Positions 35,657 to 43,939 of a stretch of DNA of 64,000 bases are shown piece by piece. Each line of letters begins with the position of its first letter. Positions within the stretch are counted from its first letter, which is position 1. The DNA comes from Carboxydothermus pertinax (GTDB lineage: Bacteria > Bacillota > Z-2901 > Carboxydothermales > Carboxydothermaceae): positions 124,001 through 188,000 of the forward strand of contig NZ_BDJK01000006.1 of the NCBI RefSeq assembly GCF_001950255.1, read 5' to 3'. The notes below the pieces were generated by a model. It was not told the origin of the DNA. It ran no database searches and saw only the letters and a program-made list of their open reading frames with translations. The position numbers and the translations under genes are program-made.

Positions 35657-36395
35657 GCTTTCTGGGCAAAAAATTTTTATTATAACTGATTTTGACGGAA
35701 CTATAGCTGCGTATCGGAAAGATCCGCGAAAGGTAAATTTGGCAAAAGATATGGTAGAAATATTGTATAAAATTACCCGCCAGCCGGATTTTAAACTAGC
35801 GGTAGTTTCAGGGCGAGGATTAAAAGATTTAGAAAATATGGTAGCAATAAAAGGTATTATCCTGGCTGGATGCTTTGGGGGATTATACCGGGATGAACGG
35901 GGTAAACTTTCCACCTGGGAGCGAGCTTATGAATATTTTGGGCCTGCGGAAGAGCTTTATAGTTTTTTTAGTCGTAATATTTCTTTACCAGAAGTATTAA
36001 TTGAGAAAAAAGAAATTGCTCTAACTTTACACTATAAAGATTTGGGACTAAAAAAACGAAGAGAGATTTTTAACATTATTGAAGAAGCTCAGGAAAAAAA
36101 TCCTGCTTTTGATTTTCATATTGGCGATAAGGGTACTGAAATAATTCCCCGGGGACTGGGTAAGGGATGGTTTATTAAAGAGATGTTAAGCAAATATCCC
36201 GGTTATTTTCCAGTATTTTTAGGGAATGATTGGGTTGATCTTGAAGGGATAGAAGTTTTAAAGGGGCGGGGGTTAGCTTTTTATGTGGGTGATTCCCCAC
36301 CCCCGGGAAGTCACGGGCTTTTGGGGTTAAAAGAGGTAAAAAAGCTTTTTAAGAAGCTTTTGGCATTAAGCCAAGGCGTTTTAAGTGCATCTTAA
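35628..36395 (+). CDS. otsB: Trehalose-6-phosphate phosphatase
   Basis: A 255-residue HAD-superfamily phosphatase: motif I TDFDGTIA, motif II VVSGRG, Lys motif near LGKGWF, motif IV GNDWVDLEG. Starts at GTG 35628 inside otsA (29-base overlap); TTG 35640 is an alternative. Its 3' end overlaps a convergent gene by 47 bases. Removes phosphate from trehalose-6-phosphate. Confidence 0.9.
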   Translation: MKRRLEQLTKLSGQKIFIITDFDGTIAAYRKDPRKVNLAKDMVEILYKITRQPDFKLAVVSGRGLKDLENMVAIKGIILAGCFGGLYRDERGKLSTWERAYEYFGPAEELYSFFSRNISLPEVLIEKKEIALTLHYKDLGLKKRREIFNIIEEAQEKNPAFDFHIGDKGTEIIPRGLGKGWFIKEMLSKYPGYFPVFLGNDWVDLEGIEVLKGRGLAFYVGDSPPPGSHGLLGLKEVKKLFKKLLALSQGVLSAS

Positions 36396-37251
36396 TGCCT
36401 GTAATTTCCCACATCCGGACCCACGGGTCAATTTTTTGATACTTTAGCGGATAAAAGATGGAATGATCGGCGATTCCCTCAAGGGAGTAGCCCTTTTGGA
36501 ACAAAGTTTTTATTTTTTCTTCACGGATTGAGATAATTTCTAAAAATGTTTCTAGCTTTGCCAGAAAATATTTTCGTTCAACTACTCCTTCTTCGTGGCC
36601 AGTGATAAAATATTTGGCATCAACTTCTCTCAGAATTTGGGAAGATTTAATAAATAAATCGATATTTCCATCGGGAGTCATGTAAAAAGGGCCAAAGGAG
36701 GTTAAGTCATAATCTCCGGTATAAATTACCCCTAAATCTGGAAAATAAGGAAAAACGTATCCCGTTGAGTGGCCTGGGGCTTTAAGAAATATAGTGGTAA
36801 CTCCTCTAATTTTTATTTTTTCCGCGGAAGAATAAGCTTCTTTTGGCTTTTGAATAATGGCAACAATATCAGGACGATTATAGGGCGAAAGGGATGGGCT
36901 TTTAAAACCTCCCCTTTTTATTTCTAAAGCCCACCAGTTAACATAATCTTGCCCAAAATGCTTTTCGACCCCAAGCCGCTTGGCAAATTCAACTAAACTT
37001 TGCAGAGCTGGTAGGTCTTCTTTATTGATAAAAACCGGGGTGGAATTTTGAAATAAATTTATGCCCCAGACATGGTCGTAATGATAATGAGTTAAATAAA
37101 TTTCCTGAATAGAAAAATTTTTGAGAAAATTACCTGCACCGGGGTCGATTATTGCTTGCTTACCGTTACTTTCAAGAAGCAAGCTGGTACAGTAAGGAAA
37201 ATGGCTTTTCTTTTCCCCAGGAATAACTTTAAGTGGCCCAAATTGCTGCAT
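36349..37251 (-). CDS. Metallo-beta-lactamase-fold hydrolase
   Basis: A 300-residue MBL-fold protein with the zinc motif THYHYDHVWG (HxHxDH), further His in APGHSTGY, Asp in YTGDYDL and a last His in ITGHEEG. Family members include glyoxalase II-like and other thioester or phosphodiester hydrolases; the substrate is not predictable. It is convergent with otsB and overlaps its end by 47 bases, with no terminator between them. Confidence 0.85.
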   Translation of the reverse strand: MQQFGPLKVIPGEKKSHFPYCTSLLLESNGKQAIIDPGAGNFLKNFSIQEIYLTHYHYDHVWGINLFQNSTPVFINKEDLPALQSLVEFAKRLGVEKHFGQDYVNWWALEIKRGGFKSPSLSPYNRPDIVAIIQKPKEAYSSAEKIKIRGVTTIFLKAPGHSTGYVFPYFPDLGVIYTGDYDLTSFGPFYMTPDGNIDLFIKSSQILREVDAKYFITGHEEGVVERKYFLAKLETFLEIISIREEKIKTLFQKGYSLEGIADHSIFYPLKYQKIDPWVRMWEITGIKMHLKRLGLMPKAS

Positions 37252-37705
37252 TTATCTCTTTCCTCCTCTTTTTTAATATCTTAGCAAAAAAAAATTAATC
37301 CGGCTATGCCGGATTAGGGAGTAGAGGGTGATATTTTTTAAAAATCTTGGAAAGGGAAACGTAGTATCTAAAATATGTAAATTTTAAAAAAAGGTGCAAG
37401 GAAGGAGGCTGATGGAGAAAAAACTTTTAGATGCAATTTTTACCATGGGATAACTATTAAAGATATAGGCAATGGAAGTTTAAAACAGGCCGGCAAAAGT
37501 TGGAGCGGTTACCTAAATAAAAAGGGAACAAAAAATTCGGGCGGGCTACCAAAATATTTAAAGTTACCGAAAATAAATGCTAATTTTTAACCGTTTAAAG
37601 TGATTTTAGGGCATTTAAGCTCTTAAAAAACGCTACTTAACTTTTCTTCCTTCCGCCTCCCTTTTTTTGGGAGTAAAATAATGTAAAGAAAAGGGGGGAA
37701 GCGGG
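37252..37705. other. 454-bp region without a recognisable gene
   Basis: Holds a small AATCCGGC/GCCGGATT hairpin (37291-37309), a well-placed ribosome site (AAGGAGG) before a 13-codon frame ending in TAA (37411-37452), and short open stretches without starts. The only gene-like element is the short frame, which may be a decayed remnant of a larger gene now represented by the orphan domain at 37706. Confidence 0.5.
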
Positions 37706-37975
37706 ATGACTCCAAGGGAAATAGAAGATGTTTTTTATGAATATGCTGAAGTATTAGATGTAGCCGTTGTAGGGATTAATGAGCCCTTGGCTACAGAAAA
37801 TGCAGTAGCTTTTGTAGTTTTAAAAGATAAAGCATATGTAGAAAAGCTTTTGGAATTTTGCCGAACAAAACTTCCGCCGAGGTATATACCTAAAAAAATA
37901 ATACCAGTAGATTTTATTCCTAAAACCAAAACTGGAAAAGTATTATTTGGAGAATTAAAAGAAAAAGCAATATAA
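37706..37975 (+). CDS. Stand-alone AMP-binding C-terminal domain (possible ligase fragment)
   Basis: 89 residues matching only the C-terminal domain of acyl-CoA synthetases: PREIEDVFYEYAEVLDVAVVGI, then LPPRYIPKKI and the catalytic-Lys region KTKTGKVL. The large N-terminal adenylation domain is absent and the upstream 450 bases do not encode it. ATG follows AAGGGGGGAAG, so the frame may be expressed, but a relic of a deleted ligase is at least as likely. The reading frame has no stop or shift. Confidence 0.6.
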   Translation: MTPREIEDVFYEYAEVLDVAVVGINEPLATENAVAFVVLKDKAYVEKLLEFCRTKLPPRYIPKKIIPVDFIPKTKTGKVLFGELKEKAI

Positions 37976-38002
37976 AAACGCGGCCTTGGGGCCGCGTTTT
38001 TA
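37974..38002. terminator. Bidirectional terminator
   Basis: AAAAACGCGGCC-TTGG-GGCCGCGTTTTT, perfect 12-bp stem with flanking A and T runs, between convergent genes and overlapping the stop codon of the minus-strand hydrolase. Confidence 0.93.
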
Positions 38003-38815
38003 TCTTACCCTTACTGCACCGGCATAATGGCTTTCATAATAGCCTTCACTTAAAGAAGATATAATTACCTTATCTTTGCCGGAGCTAGCGTGGACAAACT
38101 GTCCGCTGCCAATATAGATGCCCACGTGATTGATAATGGAAGAGCCTAGAGTCTTGAAAAATACTAAATCTCCTGGAATGAGGTCGCTTTTACTAATTTT
38201 AACGCCCACATTATACTGAGCCAGAGCGTTATGGGGGAGGGTAATACCTACTTGTTTGTAAACATAACTGGTAAAACCAGAGCAGTCAAAGGCTGAACCG
38301 GAACTTGCTCCCCACTGGTAGGGAGTACCTAAATAACTTAAGGCAATATTTGCTACGTCGTCCCGGCCGCCACCGCGGGACACTTTTACGGTGGTTCGGG
38401 AGCGCGAAGTACTGCGGGAAGAGGTGGTTTTGCGCACGATTAATTTTTGTCCAATGCTAAGTTTTTCCGACTTTAAATTATTTAAGCGCTTTATTTCTGT
38501 TACGGAGAGATTAAATTTTTTAGCGATGTCCCACAGGGTATCGCCTGATTTAACTATGTAAATTGAAGTACTGCTGGTTGAACGGGAATCCGCAGAAGAA
38601 GAAGACTTTCCGGGAAGAACAAGTTTTTGTCCTGGCTTTAAAGCATCAGTTTTTAAGTGGTTAGCTTTTTTAATGGCGTCTACAGTAGTGTTATATCGCC
38701 GGGCTAGAATCCAGAGATTATCACCTTTTTTTACAGTGATGGTAGCGGCTAAAGCCGGGACTTGTACTAAAAATGCTGAAAGAGTTAGTGTAGCTATGGC
38801 TTTTTTAAAATTCAT
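38000..38815 (-). CDS. LysM-LysM-NlpC/P60 peptidoglycan endopeptidase
   Basis: A 271-residue secreted protein: signal peptide (1-23), LysM repeats at about 26-68 and 84-127 joined by Ser/Thr-rich linkers, and a C-terminal NlpC/P60 domain with catalytic Cys in FDCSGF, His in HVGIYIG and a third polar residue in FVHASS. Cleaves peptide stems (D-Glu to diamino acid) during wall turnover. ATG follows AAGGAGTG. Confidence 0.93.
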   Translation of the reverse strand: MNFKKAIATLTLSAFLVQVPALAATITVKKGDNLWILARRYNTTVDAIKKANHLKTDALKPGQKLVLPGKSSSSADSRSTSSTSIYIVKSGDTLWDIAKKFNLSVTEIKRLNNLKSEKLSIGQKLIVRKTTSSRSTSRSRTTVKVSRGGGRDDVANIALSYLGTPYQWGASSGSAFDCSGFTSYVYKQVGITLPHNALAQYNVGVKISKSDLIPGDLVFFKTLGSSIINHVGIYIGSGQFVHASSGKDKVIISSLSEGYYESHYAGAVRVR

Positions 38816-38973
38816 GGCAACACTCCTTAAAAGTTTATAAAACGTAACTAGAAAAGATTATTCTACAAAAAAACTAAAATTCCTGCAAAAATTGCCTCAA
38901 AATCAAAAAAGGAATTTGAACTTGAAGGTTGTATAATATGAAAGATGACAAATTTCTTTCGGGGGGTTTTGGA

Positions 38974-41244
38974 GTGAACCTAAAGGAAAATGCTCTAAAA
39001 GTACTTGAAGCCCGGTATCTAGCGCGGAATGAAAAGGGGGAATTAATCGAAACCCCAGAAGAAATGTTTTGGCGGGTGGCCCGGGCTATAGCTTTGGCAG
39101 AAAAAAATTATGACGAAAAGGCGGATGTGGAACAAATTGCCAAAGAATTTTATACTTTAATGACTGAACTTGACTTTTTACCAAATACCCCTACTTTGGT
39201 TAATGCCGGACGGCCTTTAGGACAGCTTTCAGCCTGCTTTGTTTTACCCGTGGGGGATTCTATGGAAGAGATATTTGATGCGGTTAAGTTTTCAGCCTTA
39301 ATCCATAAAAGTGGTGGGGGTACGGGCTTTAGTTTTTCGCGGCTGCGTTCAAAAGGTTCCCGGGTTCGCTCGACCGGCGGTGTTGCCAGTGGTCCGGTAA
39401 GCTTTATGAAAGTTTTTAACGCTGCAACCGAAGCGGTAAAGCAGGGCGGAGTCCGGCGCGGAGCCAATATGGGGGTTCTAAGATGTGACCATCCGGATAT
39501 CCTGGAGTTTATTACTGCCAAGGAAGATAATAAAGACATTACCAATTTTAATATTAGCGTAGCTTTGACCGAAAAGTTTATGAAAGCCCTAGAAGAAGAT
39601 GGGGAGTATGAATTAATTGAGCCGTCAACCGGAGAAATTGTGAAAAAACTAAAAGCCCGGGAGGTTTTTGATAAAATAGCTCAAAACGCCTGGCGTAATG
39701 GAGAACCGGGGATTATTTTTATCGACCGGATTAATGAAGGTAATATGGTGCCTGATTTAGGACAAATTGAGTCTACTAATCCATGTGGTGAGCAACCTCT
39801 TCTTCCCTATGAGTCCTGCAACTTAGGCTCTGTTAATCTTGCCAACATGGTTAAGGGGCAGGAAATAGATTGGGAGCATTTAGAAAAAACCGTAAAACTT
39901 GCGGTTCGTTTTCTTGATAATGTAATTGATGTTAACCATTATCCCTTAAAAGAAATTGAAAATATGACTAAAAAAACCCGGAAAATTGGCCTTGGAGTTA
40001 TGGGCTTTGCGGACATGCTAATTAAATTAAATGTTCCTTATGATTCGGAAGAGGCTTTACAAATTGCTGACAAAGTTATGGAATTTATAAATGATAAATC
40101 CAAAGAAGCATCAGCAGAACTGGCCAAAATTCGGGGTACTTTTTCTGCCTGGGAGAAAAGCCTTTGGGCGAAAAGGGGTTTAAAACTCAGAAATGCCACG
40201 ACTACGACTATCGCCCCTACCGGGTCAATTAGTATTATTGCGGGGGTATCTTCCGGGATTGAGCCGATTTTTGCCTTGGCTTTTAAGCGCCATATCTTAG
40301 ACCGCAAGGATATTGTTGAAGTCCATGAAATTTTTGAGCAACATGCCAAGGATAATGGCTACTACAGCGAAAAACTAATGGAAGAAGTGGCGAAAACCGG
40401 ACGGGTCTCCGGGGTTACCGGGGTGCCCAAGGAAGCCCAAAGATTATTTGTGACTGCTTTGGATATTTCCCCCGAGTGGCATGTAAGGATGCAGGCGGTC
40501 TTTCAAAAACATACCGATAACGCTGTTTCTAAAACTATCAACATGCCCAATTCGGCTACTGTAAAGGATGTCAAAGAAAGTTACCTTTTAGCTTATAAAC
40601 TTGGTTGCAAGGGCCTTACGGTTTACCGAGATGGTAGCCGTGAGGAACAGGTGTTAAATGCCGGGTTAACCGAGGAGAAAAAAGAAGTAAAGCAAACGGA
40701 AACCAAACCCTTTAAAGTAGTTCCCCGTCCCCGGCCAACGGTCACTTACGGTTTTACCGAAAAGGTTAAAATTGGTTGTGGCAATCTCTATATAACGGTT
40801 AATCGAGACGAACACGGTATTTGCGAAGTGTTTACTAACCTTGGCCGAGCCGGAGGTTGCCCTTCCCAGTCGGAAGCAGCCAGTCGCCTTATTTCTTTGG
40901 CCTTGCGCTCGGGAATAGATGTTACCGAAATTATTGGTCAGCTCAAGGGTATTCGCTGCCATTCTACTTTAAGGCAAATGGGTAATGGTAAAGATATTAA
41001 AGTTTTATCCTGTCCCGATGCTATAGGCAAAGCTATGGAAAAAGTTTTAAAAGATGCTTATGGCTTTAAAGGACAAATAGAAGTAGAAGCACCGCCTGTA
41101 GTAATAAGTAACGAAGGGGAAGTCTTTATTCCGGATCAGAGTAGTGAAAAGAAAAATGGATATTGTCCCGAGTGTCAGAGCAAATTAGAGCACGAAGGGG
41201 GATGTGTTGTCTGCCGCAACTGTGGTTACTCTAAGTGCGGTTAA
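38974..41244 (+). CDS. nrdJ: Adenosylcobalamin-dependent ribonucleotide reductase
   Basis: About 756 residues. Class II signatures: LSACFVLPVGDSMEEIF, SGGGTGFSFSRLR, NPCGEQPLLPYESCNLGSVN (active-site NxCxE), APTGSISII, and a C-terminal zinc-ribbon-like CPEC...CVVCRNC. No intein. The start is uncertain: GTG 38974 gives the family-typical N-terminus (NLKENALKVLEARYL) and has GGGGGG ahead, whereas ATG 38938 overlaps a TATAAT that looks like the -10 of its promoter. Makes deoxyribonucleotides without oxygen. Monocistronic. Confidence 0.95.
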   Translation: MNLKENALKVLEARYLARNEKGELIETPEEMFWRVARAIALAEKNYDEKADVEQIAKEFYTLMTELDFLPNTPTLVNAGRPLGQLSACFVLPVGDSMEEIFDAVKFSALIHKSGGGTGFSFSRLRSKGSRVRSTGGVASGPVSFMKVFNAATEAVKQGGVRRGANMGVLRCDHPDILEFITAKEDNKDITNFNISVALTEKFMKALEEDGEYELIEPSTGEIVKKLKAREVFDKIAQNAWRNGEPGIIFIDRINEGNMVPDLGQIESTNPCGEQPLLPYESCNLGSVNLANMVKGQEIDWEHLEKTVKLAVRFLDNVIDVNHYPLKEIENMTKKTRKIGLGVMGFADMLIKLNVPYDSEEALQIADKVMEFINDKSKEASAELAKIRGTFSAWEKSLWAKRGLKLRNATTTTIAPTGSISIIAGVSSGIEPIFALAFKRHILDRKDIVEVHEIFEQHAKDNGYYSEKLMEEVAKTGRVSGVTGVPKEAQRLFVTALDISPEWHVRMQAVFQKHTDNAVSKTINMPNSATVKDVKESYLLAYKLGCKGLTVYRDGSREEQVLNAGLTEEKKEVKQTETKPFKVVPRPRPTVTYGFTEKVKIGCGNLYITVNRDEHGICEVFTNLGRAGGCPSQSEAASRLISLALRSGIDVTEIIGQLKGIRCHSTLRQMGNGKDIKVLSCPDAIGKAMEKVLKDAYGFKGQIEVEAPPVVISNEGEVFIPDQSSEKKNGYCPECQSKLEHEGGCVVCRNCGYSKCG

Positions 41245-41245
41245 G

Positions 41246-41282
41246 AAAAAAGCCTTGTAGCGTTTGCTATAAGGCTTTTTTA
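41246..41282 (+). terminator. Terminator after nrdJ
   Basis: AAAAAGCCTTGTAGC and GCTATAAGGCTTTTT stem with a GTTT loop and T-run. Confidence 0.88.
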
Positions 41283-41460
41283 TTTTAATCTAAAGTGTAT
41301 TTTTTAGTTTCGTGATGTCCAAATTAATAGGTGAAGCTCACACTTAAAAAGTATTTTATAAACATTTATAAAAACAATTATAATGTTAAACAAAAAATGG
41401 ACTTAACAACAAAGCTATTAAAAAAATTAAAAAAATTTTTTCTTTCCCGAAAAAAGCAGG

Positions 41461-41501
41461 AGGAAAATCAAAAATAAGAGCGAATATAAAATAATGTCGA
41501 A
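41461..41501 (+). promoter_or_regulatory. Candidate sigma-H promoter and 0A box upstream of the purine/BMC cluster
   Basis: AGGAAAA (41461-41467), 13 bases, CGAAT (41481-41485) resembles the sigma-H pattern (AGGAWWT, about 14 bases, GAAT). TGTCGAA (41495-41501) equals the Spo0A box core. The same combination recurs before the purine permease at 59514. The rest of the 309-base gap (41286-41594) is AT-rich without a gene. Confidence 0.45.
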
Positions 41502-41544
41502 AAAAGACGCACTGGTGATGTTAAAAGTTTGTGAAGATATATAC

Positions 41545-41577
41545 AAAAACATTTAAAAACATTTTTATATGTTTTGG
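41545..41577 (+). repeat. Direct/inverted repeats just upstream of the regulator gene
   Basis: AAAAACATTT occurs twice in tandem (41545-41554, 41555-41564), and AAAACAT is mirrored by ATGTTTT (to 41574), immediately before the ribosome site of the MerR/XRE regulator gene. Position and symmetry suggest an autoregulatory operator. Confidence 0.45.
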
Positions 41578-41594
41578 AAAGGAAGGAGTAATAA

Positions 41595-42419
41595 ATGTCC
41601 CAGGGAAAAACCTTTTTTACGATTGGTGATGCGGCAAAGTTAATTGGGGTCGTGCCGGCGACCCTCAGGAACTGGGAAAAAGCAGGTTTAGTAAAACCTG
41701 GTCGGCAAAACGGTAATTACCGTATTTATTCCCTTAAAGATATCGAAAGACTCAAAAAAATCAAATATTTAATGCAGGTAAAGGGCTTCAACATTGTTGG
41801 GGTTAAAGAGTATCTGGCGGCTCAAGGGGAAGAGTTGCCTGAAGAACCGGTAAAATTTGAGAAAAAAGGCCCCAGGATAGCTGTAGGACAAAAGCTTAAA
41901 ATGCTGCGGGATAAAAAGGGCCTTACTTTGGAGGAAGTATCTGCTCATACCGGGGTTTCGGTTTCTTATCTAAGCCGAATTGAATCAGGGCAGGTAAACG
42001 TTTCAATTGCTACCTTGCAAAAGCTTGCAACTTTTTATGAGAAAACGCTCCTGTACTTTTTTGAAGGTTTAGATACTAAAGAGCAAAAATTAGTTCGGGC
42101 CGGTTATGGCCAGGTACTGGAAACTGATGAAGAGGGGATTAAAGTTGAGCTTTTAACAGCTATGAGGGAACCACTAATGGAGCCGCTTCTTTACACTGTA
42201 GCTCCGGGTGCCGGGCGGAATGAAAATATTTCCCATGAGGGGGAGGAATTTGTTTACGTTTTAAAAGGGGTTTTGGAAATTTGGTTGGATGAAACGGAAA
42301 GATACGTGGTAGGATCGGGAGATAGTTTTTATTTTAAAAGCACTCAGCAACACCGCTGGCGCAATATTAGCGACGAAGAACTGGTGGTGCTTTGGATTAA
42401 TACTCCACCTACTTTCTAA
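41595..42419 (+). CDS. Three-domain regulator: MerR HTH + XRE HTH + cupin
   Basis: A 274-residue protein with two different DNA-binding domains and a sensor fold. Residues 8-75 are a MerR winged HTH (FTIGDAAKLIGVVPATLRNWEKAGL), 95-155 an XRE-type HTH (LKMLRDKKGLTLEEVSAHTGVSVSYLSRIE), and 195-270 a cupin_2 (SHEGEEFVYVLKGVLEIWLDETE ... GDSFYF ... HRW). XRE-cupin regulators usually sense small metabolites; the added MerR head is unusual. It lies 53 bases before the amidohydrolase gene of the purine/BMC cluster in the same direction, so it is the obvious local regulator. Ligand unknown; a purine or imidazole intermediate is my guess. Confidence 0.88.
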   Translation: MSQGKTFFTIGDAAKLIGVVPATLRNWEKAGLVKPGRQNGNYRIYSLKDIERLKKIKYLMQVKGFNIVGVKEYLAAQGEELPEEPVKFEKKGPRIAVGQKLKMLRDKKGLTLEEVSAHTGVSVSYLSRIESGQVNVSIATLQKLATFYEKTLLYFFEGLDTKEQKLVRAGYGQVLETDEEGIKVELLTAMREPLMEPLLYTVAPGAGRNENISHEGEEFVYVLKGVLEIWLDETERYVVGSGDSFYFKSTQQHRWRNISDEELVVLWINTPPTF

Positions 42420-42472
42420 GGTTTTTAGCCCGCAAGGGCAAAATATATTTAAAATTTAAAGGAGGTTTTAAA

Positions 42473-43888
42473 ATGGGTTTTGATTTGGTTTTGAAAAATG
42501 CCAAAATACCTCAAGGGGACCGAACGGTGGATACCCATGTCCTGGTAAAAGACGGTAAAATTGCCGGTTTTACCACTGACCTTACCGGGATCGAGGTTGC
42601 CGAAGTAATTGATGCCGAAAATAATCTTGTATTGCCTGGTTGCATTGATTCCCACACCCACTTTAATGATCCCGGGTTTACCCACCGGGAAAACTTTTCT
42701 ACCGGTACCCAGGCAGCGGCTGCAGGTGGGGTTACCACGATTATTGATATGCCCTGCTGTAGTGTACCGTCGGTAAGAAGTGTCGATAACCTTGAAGCAA
42801 AGCTGGAAGTAATTAAAGACAAGGCTTATGTGGATTATGCCATGTGGGGAGGCGCTACCGGGGAAGATGTCCGGAATAATGCCCTCTACAACATTAAAGA
42901 ACAAGCGGATTATGGGGTTGTAGCTTTTAAAGTTTACATGACCCCTTCGGTGCCTACTTATCCTCCGGCTAGTGATGCAGAAATGCTGGAAATCTTTCGG
43001 GAAGTAGCAAAAACTGGACTTCCGGTAGGCATTCACGCGGAAAACCTGGACCTTTGCACCTACCATGTCAACAAATTAAGAAAAGAAGGTCGGATGGATG
43101 GCCCGGCCTGGGCGGAGGCTCGCCTGGAGCTTGCGGAAAAAGTTGCTATCCAGATGGCCATTAGCTTTGCCGAAGAAACCGGTGTTCGGCTCCATATCGT
43201 GCATATGAGCACCGGTATTGGTGGCGTGCTGGTAGGTGAAGCTAAAAAGCGGGGAATTGACGTGACAGCTGAAACCTGCCCTCACTATCTGGTGTTAAAT
43301 GCCTATGAGTCGATGACTAAGTGGCGCCAGTTTGCGAAAATTGCACCGCCTTTAAGGACTACTAGAGACAATGAAATGCTCTGGGAACAGCTGGCCGATG
43401 GTCGGGTAGACTTTATTGCTACAGACCATGCTCCTTATGAAATTCCTACCGAAAAAGAAGCTGAGGGCATGGATATCTGGACTGCCTTCCCGGGAATTCC
43501 AGGGGTAGAAACCATGGTACCGGTAATTATTAGCGAAGGCTATAATAAAGGCCGGCTTACCTTATCCCGCTTAGTAGATGTGCTCTCACGAAATGCGGCA
43601 ATCCACTATGGCCTTTATCCCAAGAAAGGTGCTTTAGAAATTGGCTCGGATGCCGACTTTACCGTAATTGACCTGGATTATGAATGGACCATTGATAAAG
43701 ATAAGATGTACACCATGGCTAAATATACTCCCCTTCATGGCATGAAGCTTAAAGGAAAGCCGGTTAAAACTATTGTTCGGGGTAAACTGGTTTATGATGA
43801 TAAGAATGGTATTGTTGGTAAACCAGGGTATGGCCAATTCGTTAAGCGGCAAACGATTTCTAAACTTGAACGCTGGATTAAATTTTAA
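42473..43888 (+). CDS. Cyclic amidohydrolase (allantoinase/hydantoinase family), candidate xanthine amidohydrolase
   Basis: A 471-residue dinuclear-metal amidohydrolase: HTH metal pair at His61/His63, carboxylated Lys153 (AFKVYM), His188, His244 and Asp318 (ATDHAPYE). The family opens cyclic amide or ureide rings (hydantoin, dihydropyrimidine, allantoin). Here it is followed by an isochorismatase-fold amidase and a UbiX/UbiD decarboxylase and later by xanthine dehydrogenase and formiminotransferase. Ring opening of xanthine to 4-ureido-5-imidazolecarboxylate is therefore the best-fitting reaction (inference). The C-terminal 14 residues after QFV (KRQTISKLERWIKF) look like an amphipathic helix, a candidate microcompartment-targeting tail. 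Confidence 0.88.
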   Translation: MGFDLVLKNAKIPQGDRTVDTHVLVKDGKIAGFTTDLTGIEVAEVIDAENNLVLPGCIDSHTHFNDPGFTHRENFSTGTQAAAAGGVTTIIDMPCCSVPSVRSVDNLEAKLEVIKDKAYVDYAMWGGATGEDVRNNALYNIKEQADYGVVAFKVYMTPSVPTYPPASDAEMLEIFREVAKTGLPVGIHAENLDLCTYHVNKLRKEGRMDGPAWAEARLELAEKVAIQMAISFAEETGVRLHIVHMSTGIGGVLVGEAKKRGIDVTAETCPHYLVLNAYESMTKWRQFAKIAPPLRTTRDNEMLWEQLADGRVDFIATDHAPYEIPTEKEAEGMDIWTAFPGIPGVETMVPVIISEGYNKGRLTLSRLVDVLSRNAAIHYGLYPKKGALEIGSDADFTVIDLDYEWTIDKDKMYTMAKYTPLHGMKLKGKPVKTIVRGKLVYDDKNGIVGKPGYGQFVKRQTISKLERWIKF

Positions 43889-43939
43889 CCTGTAAAAAGG
43901 TTAAAAATATCATTACGAATTATCAAAGGAGGAGAAAAT

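Noticed and set aside
38974-41244. Intein in the class II ribonucleotide reductase
   Set aside because: All active-site motifs follow each other at normal distance; the length is ordinary.
42449-43066. 205-codon minus-strand frame opposite the cyclic amidohydrolase gene
   Set aside because: Codon-mirror shadow of a gene with full family motifs and ribosome site; no domain resemblance.
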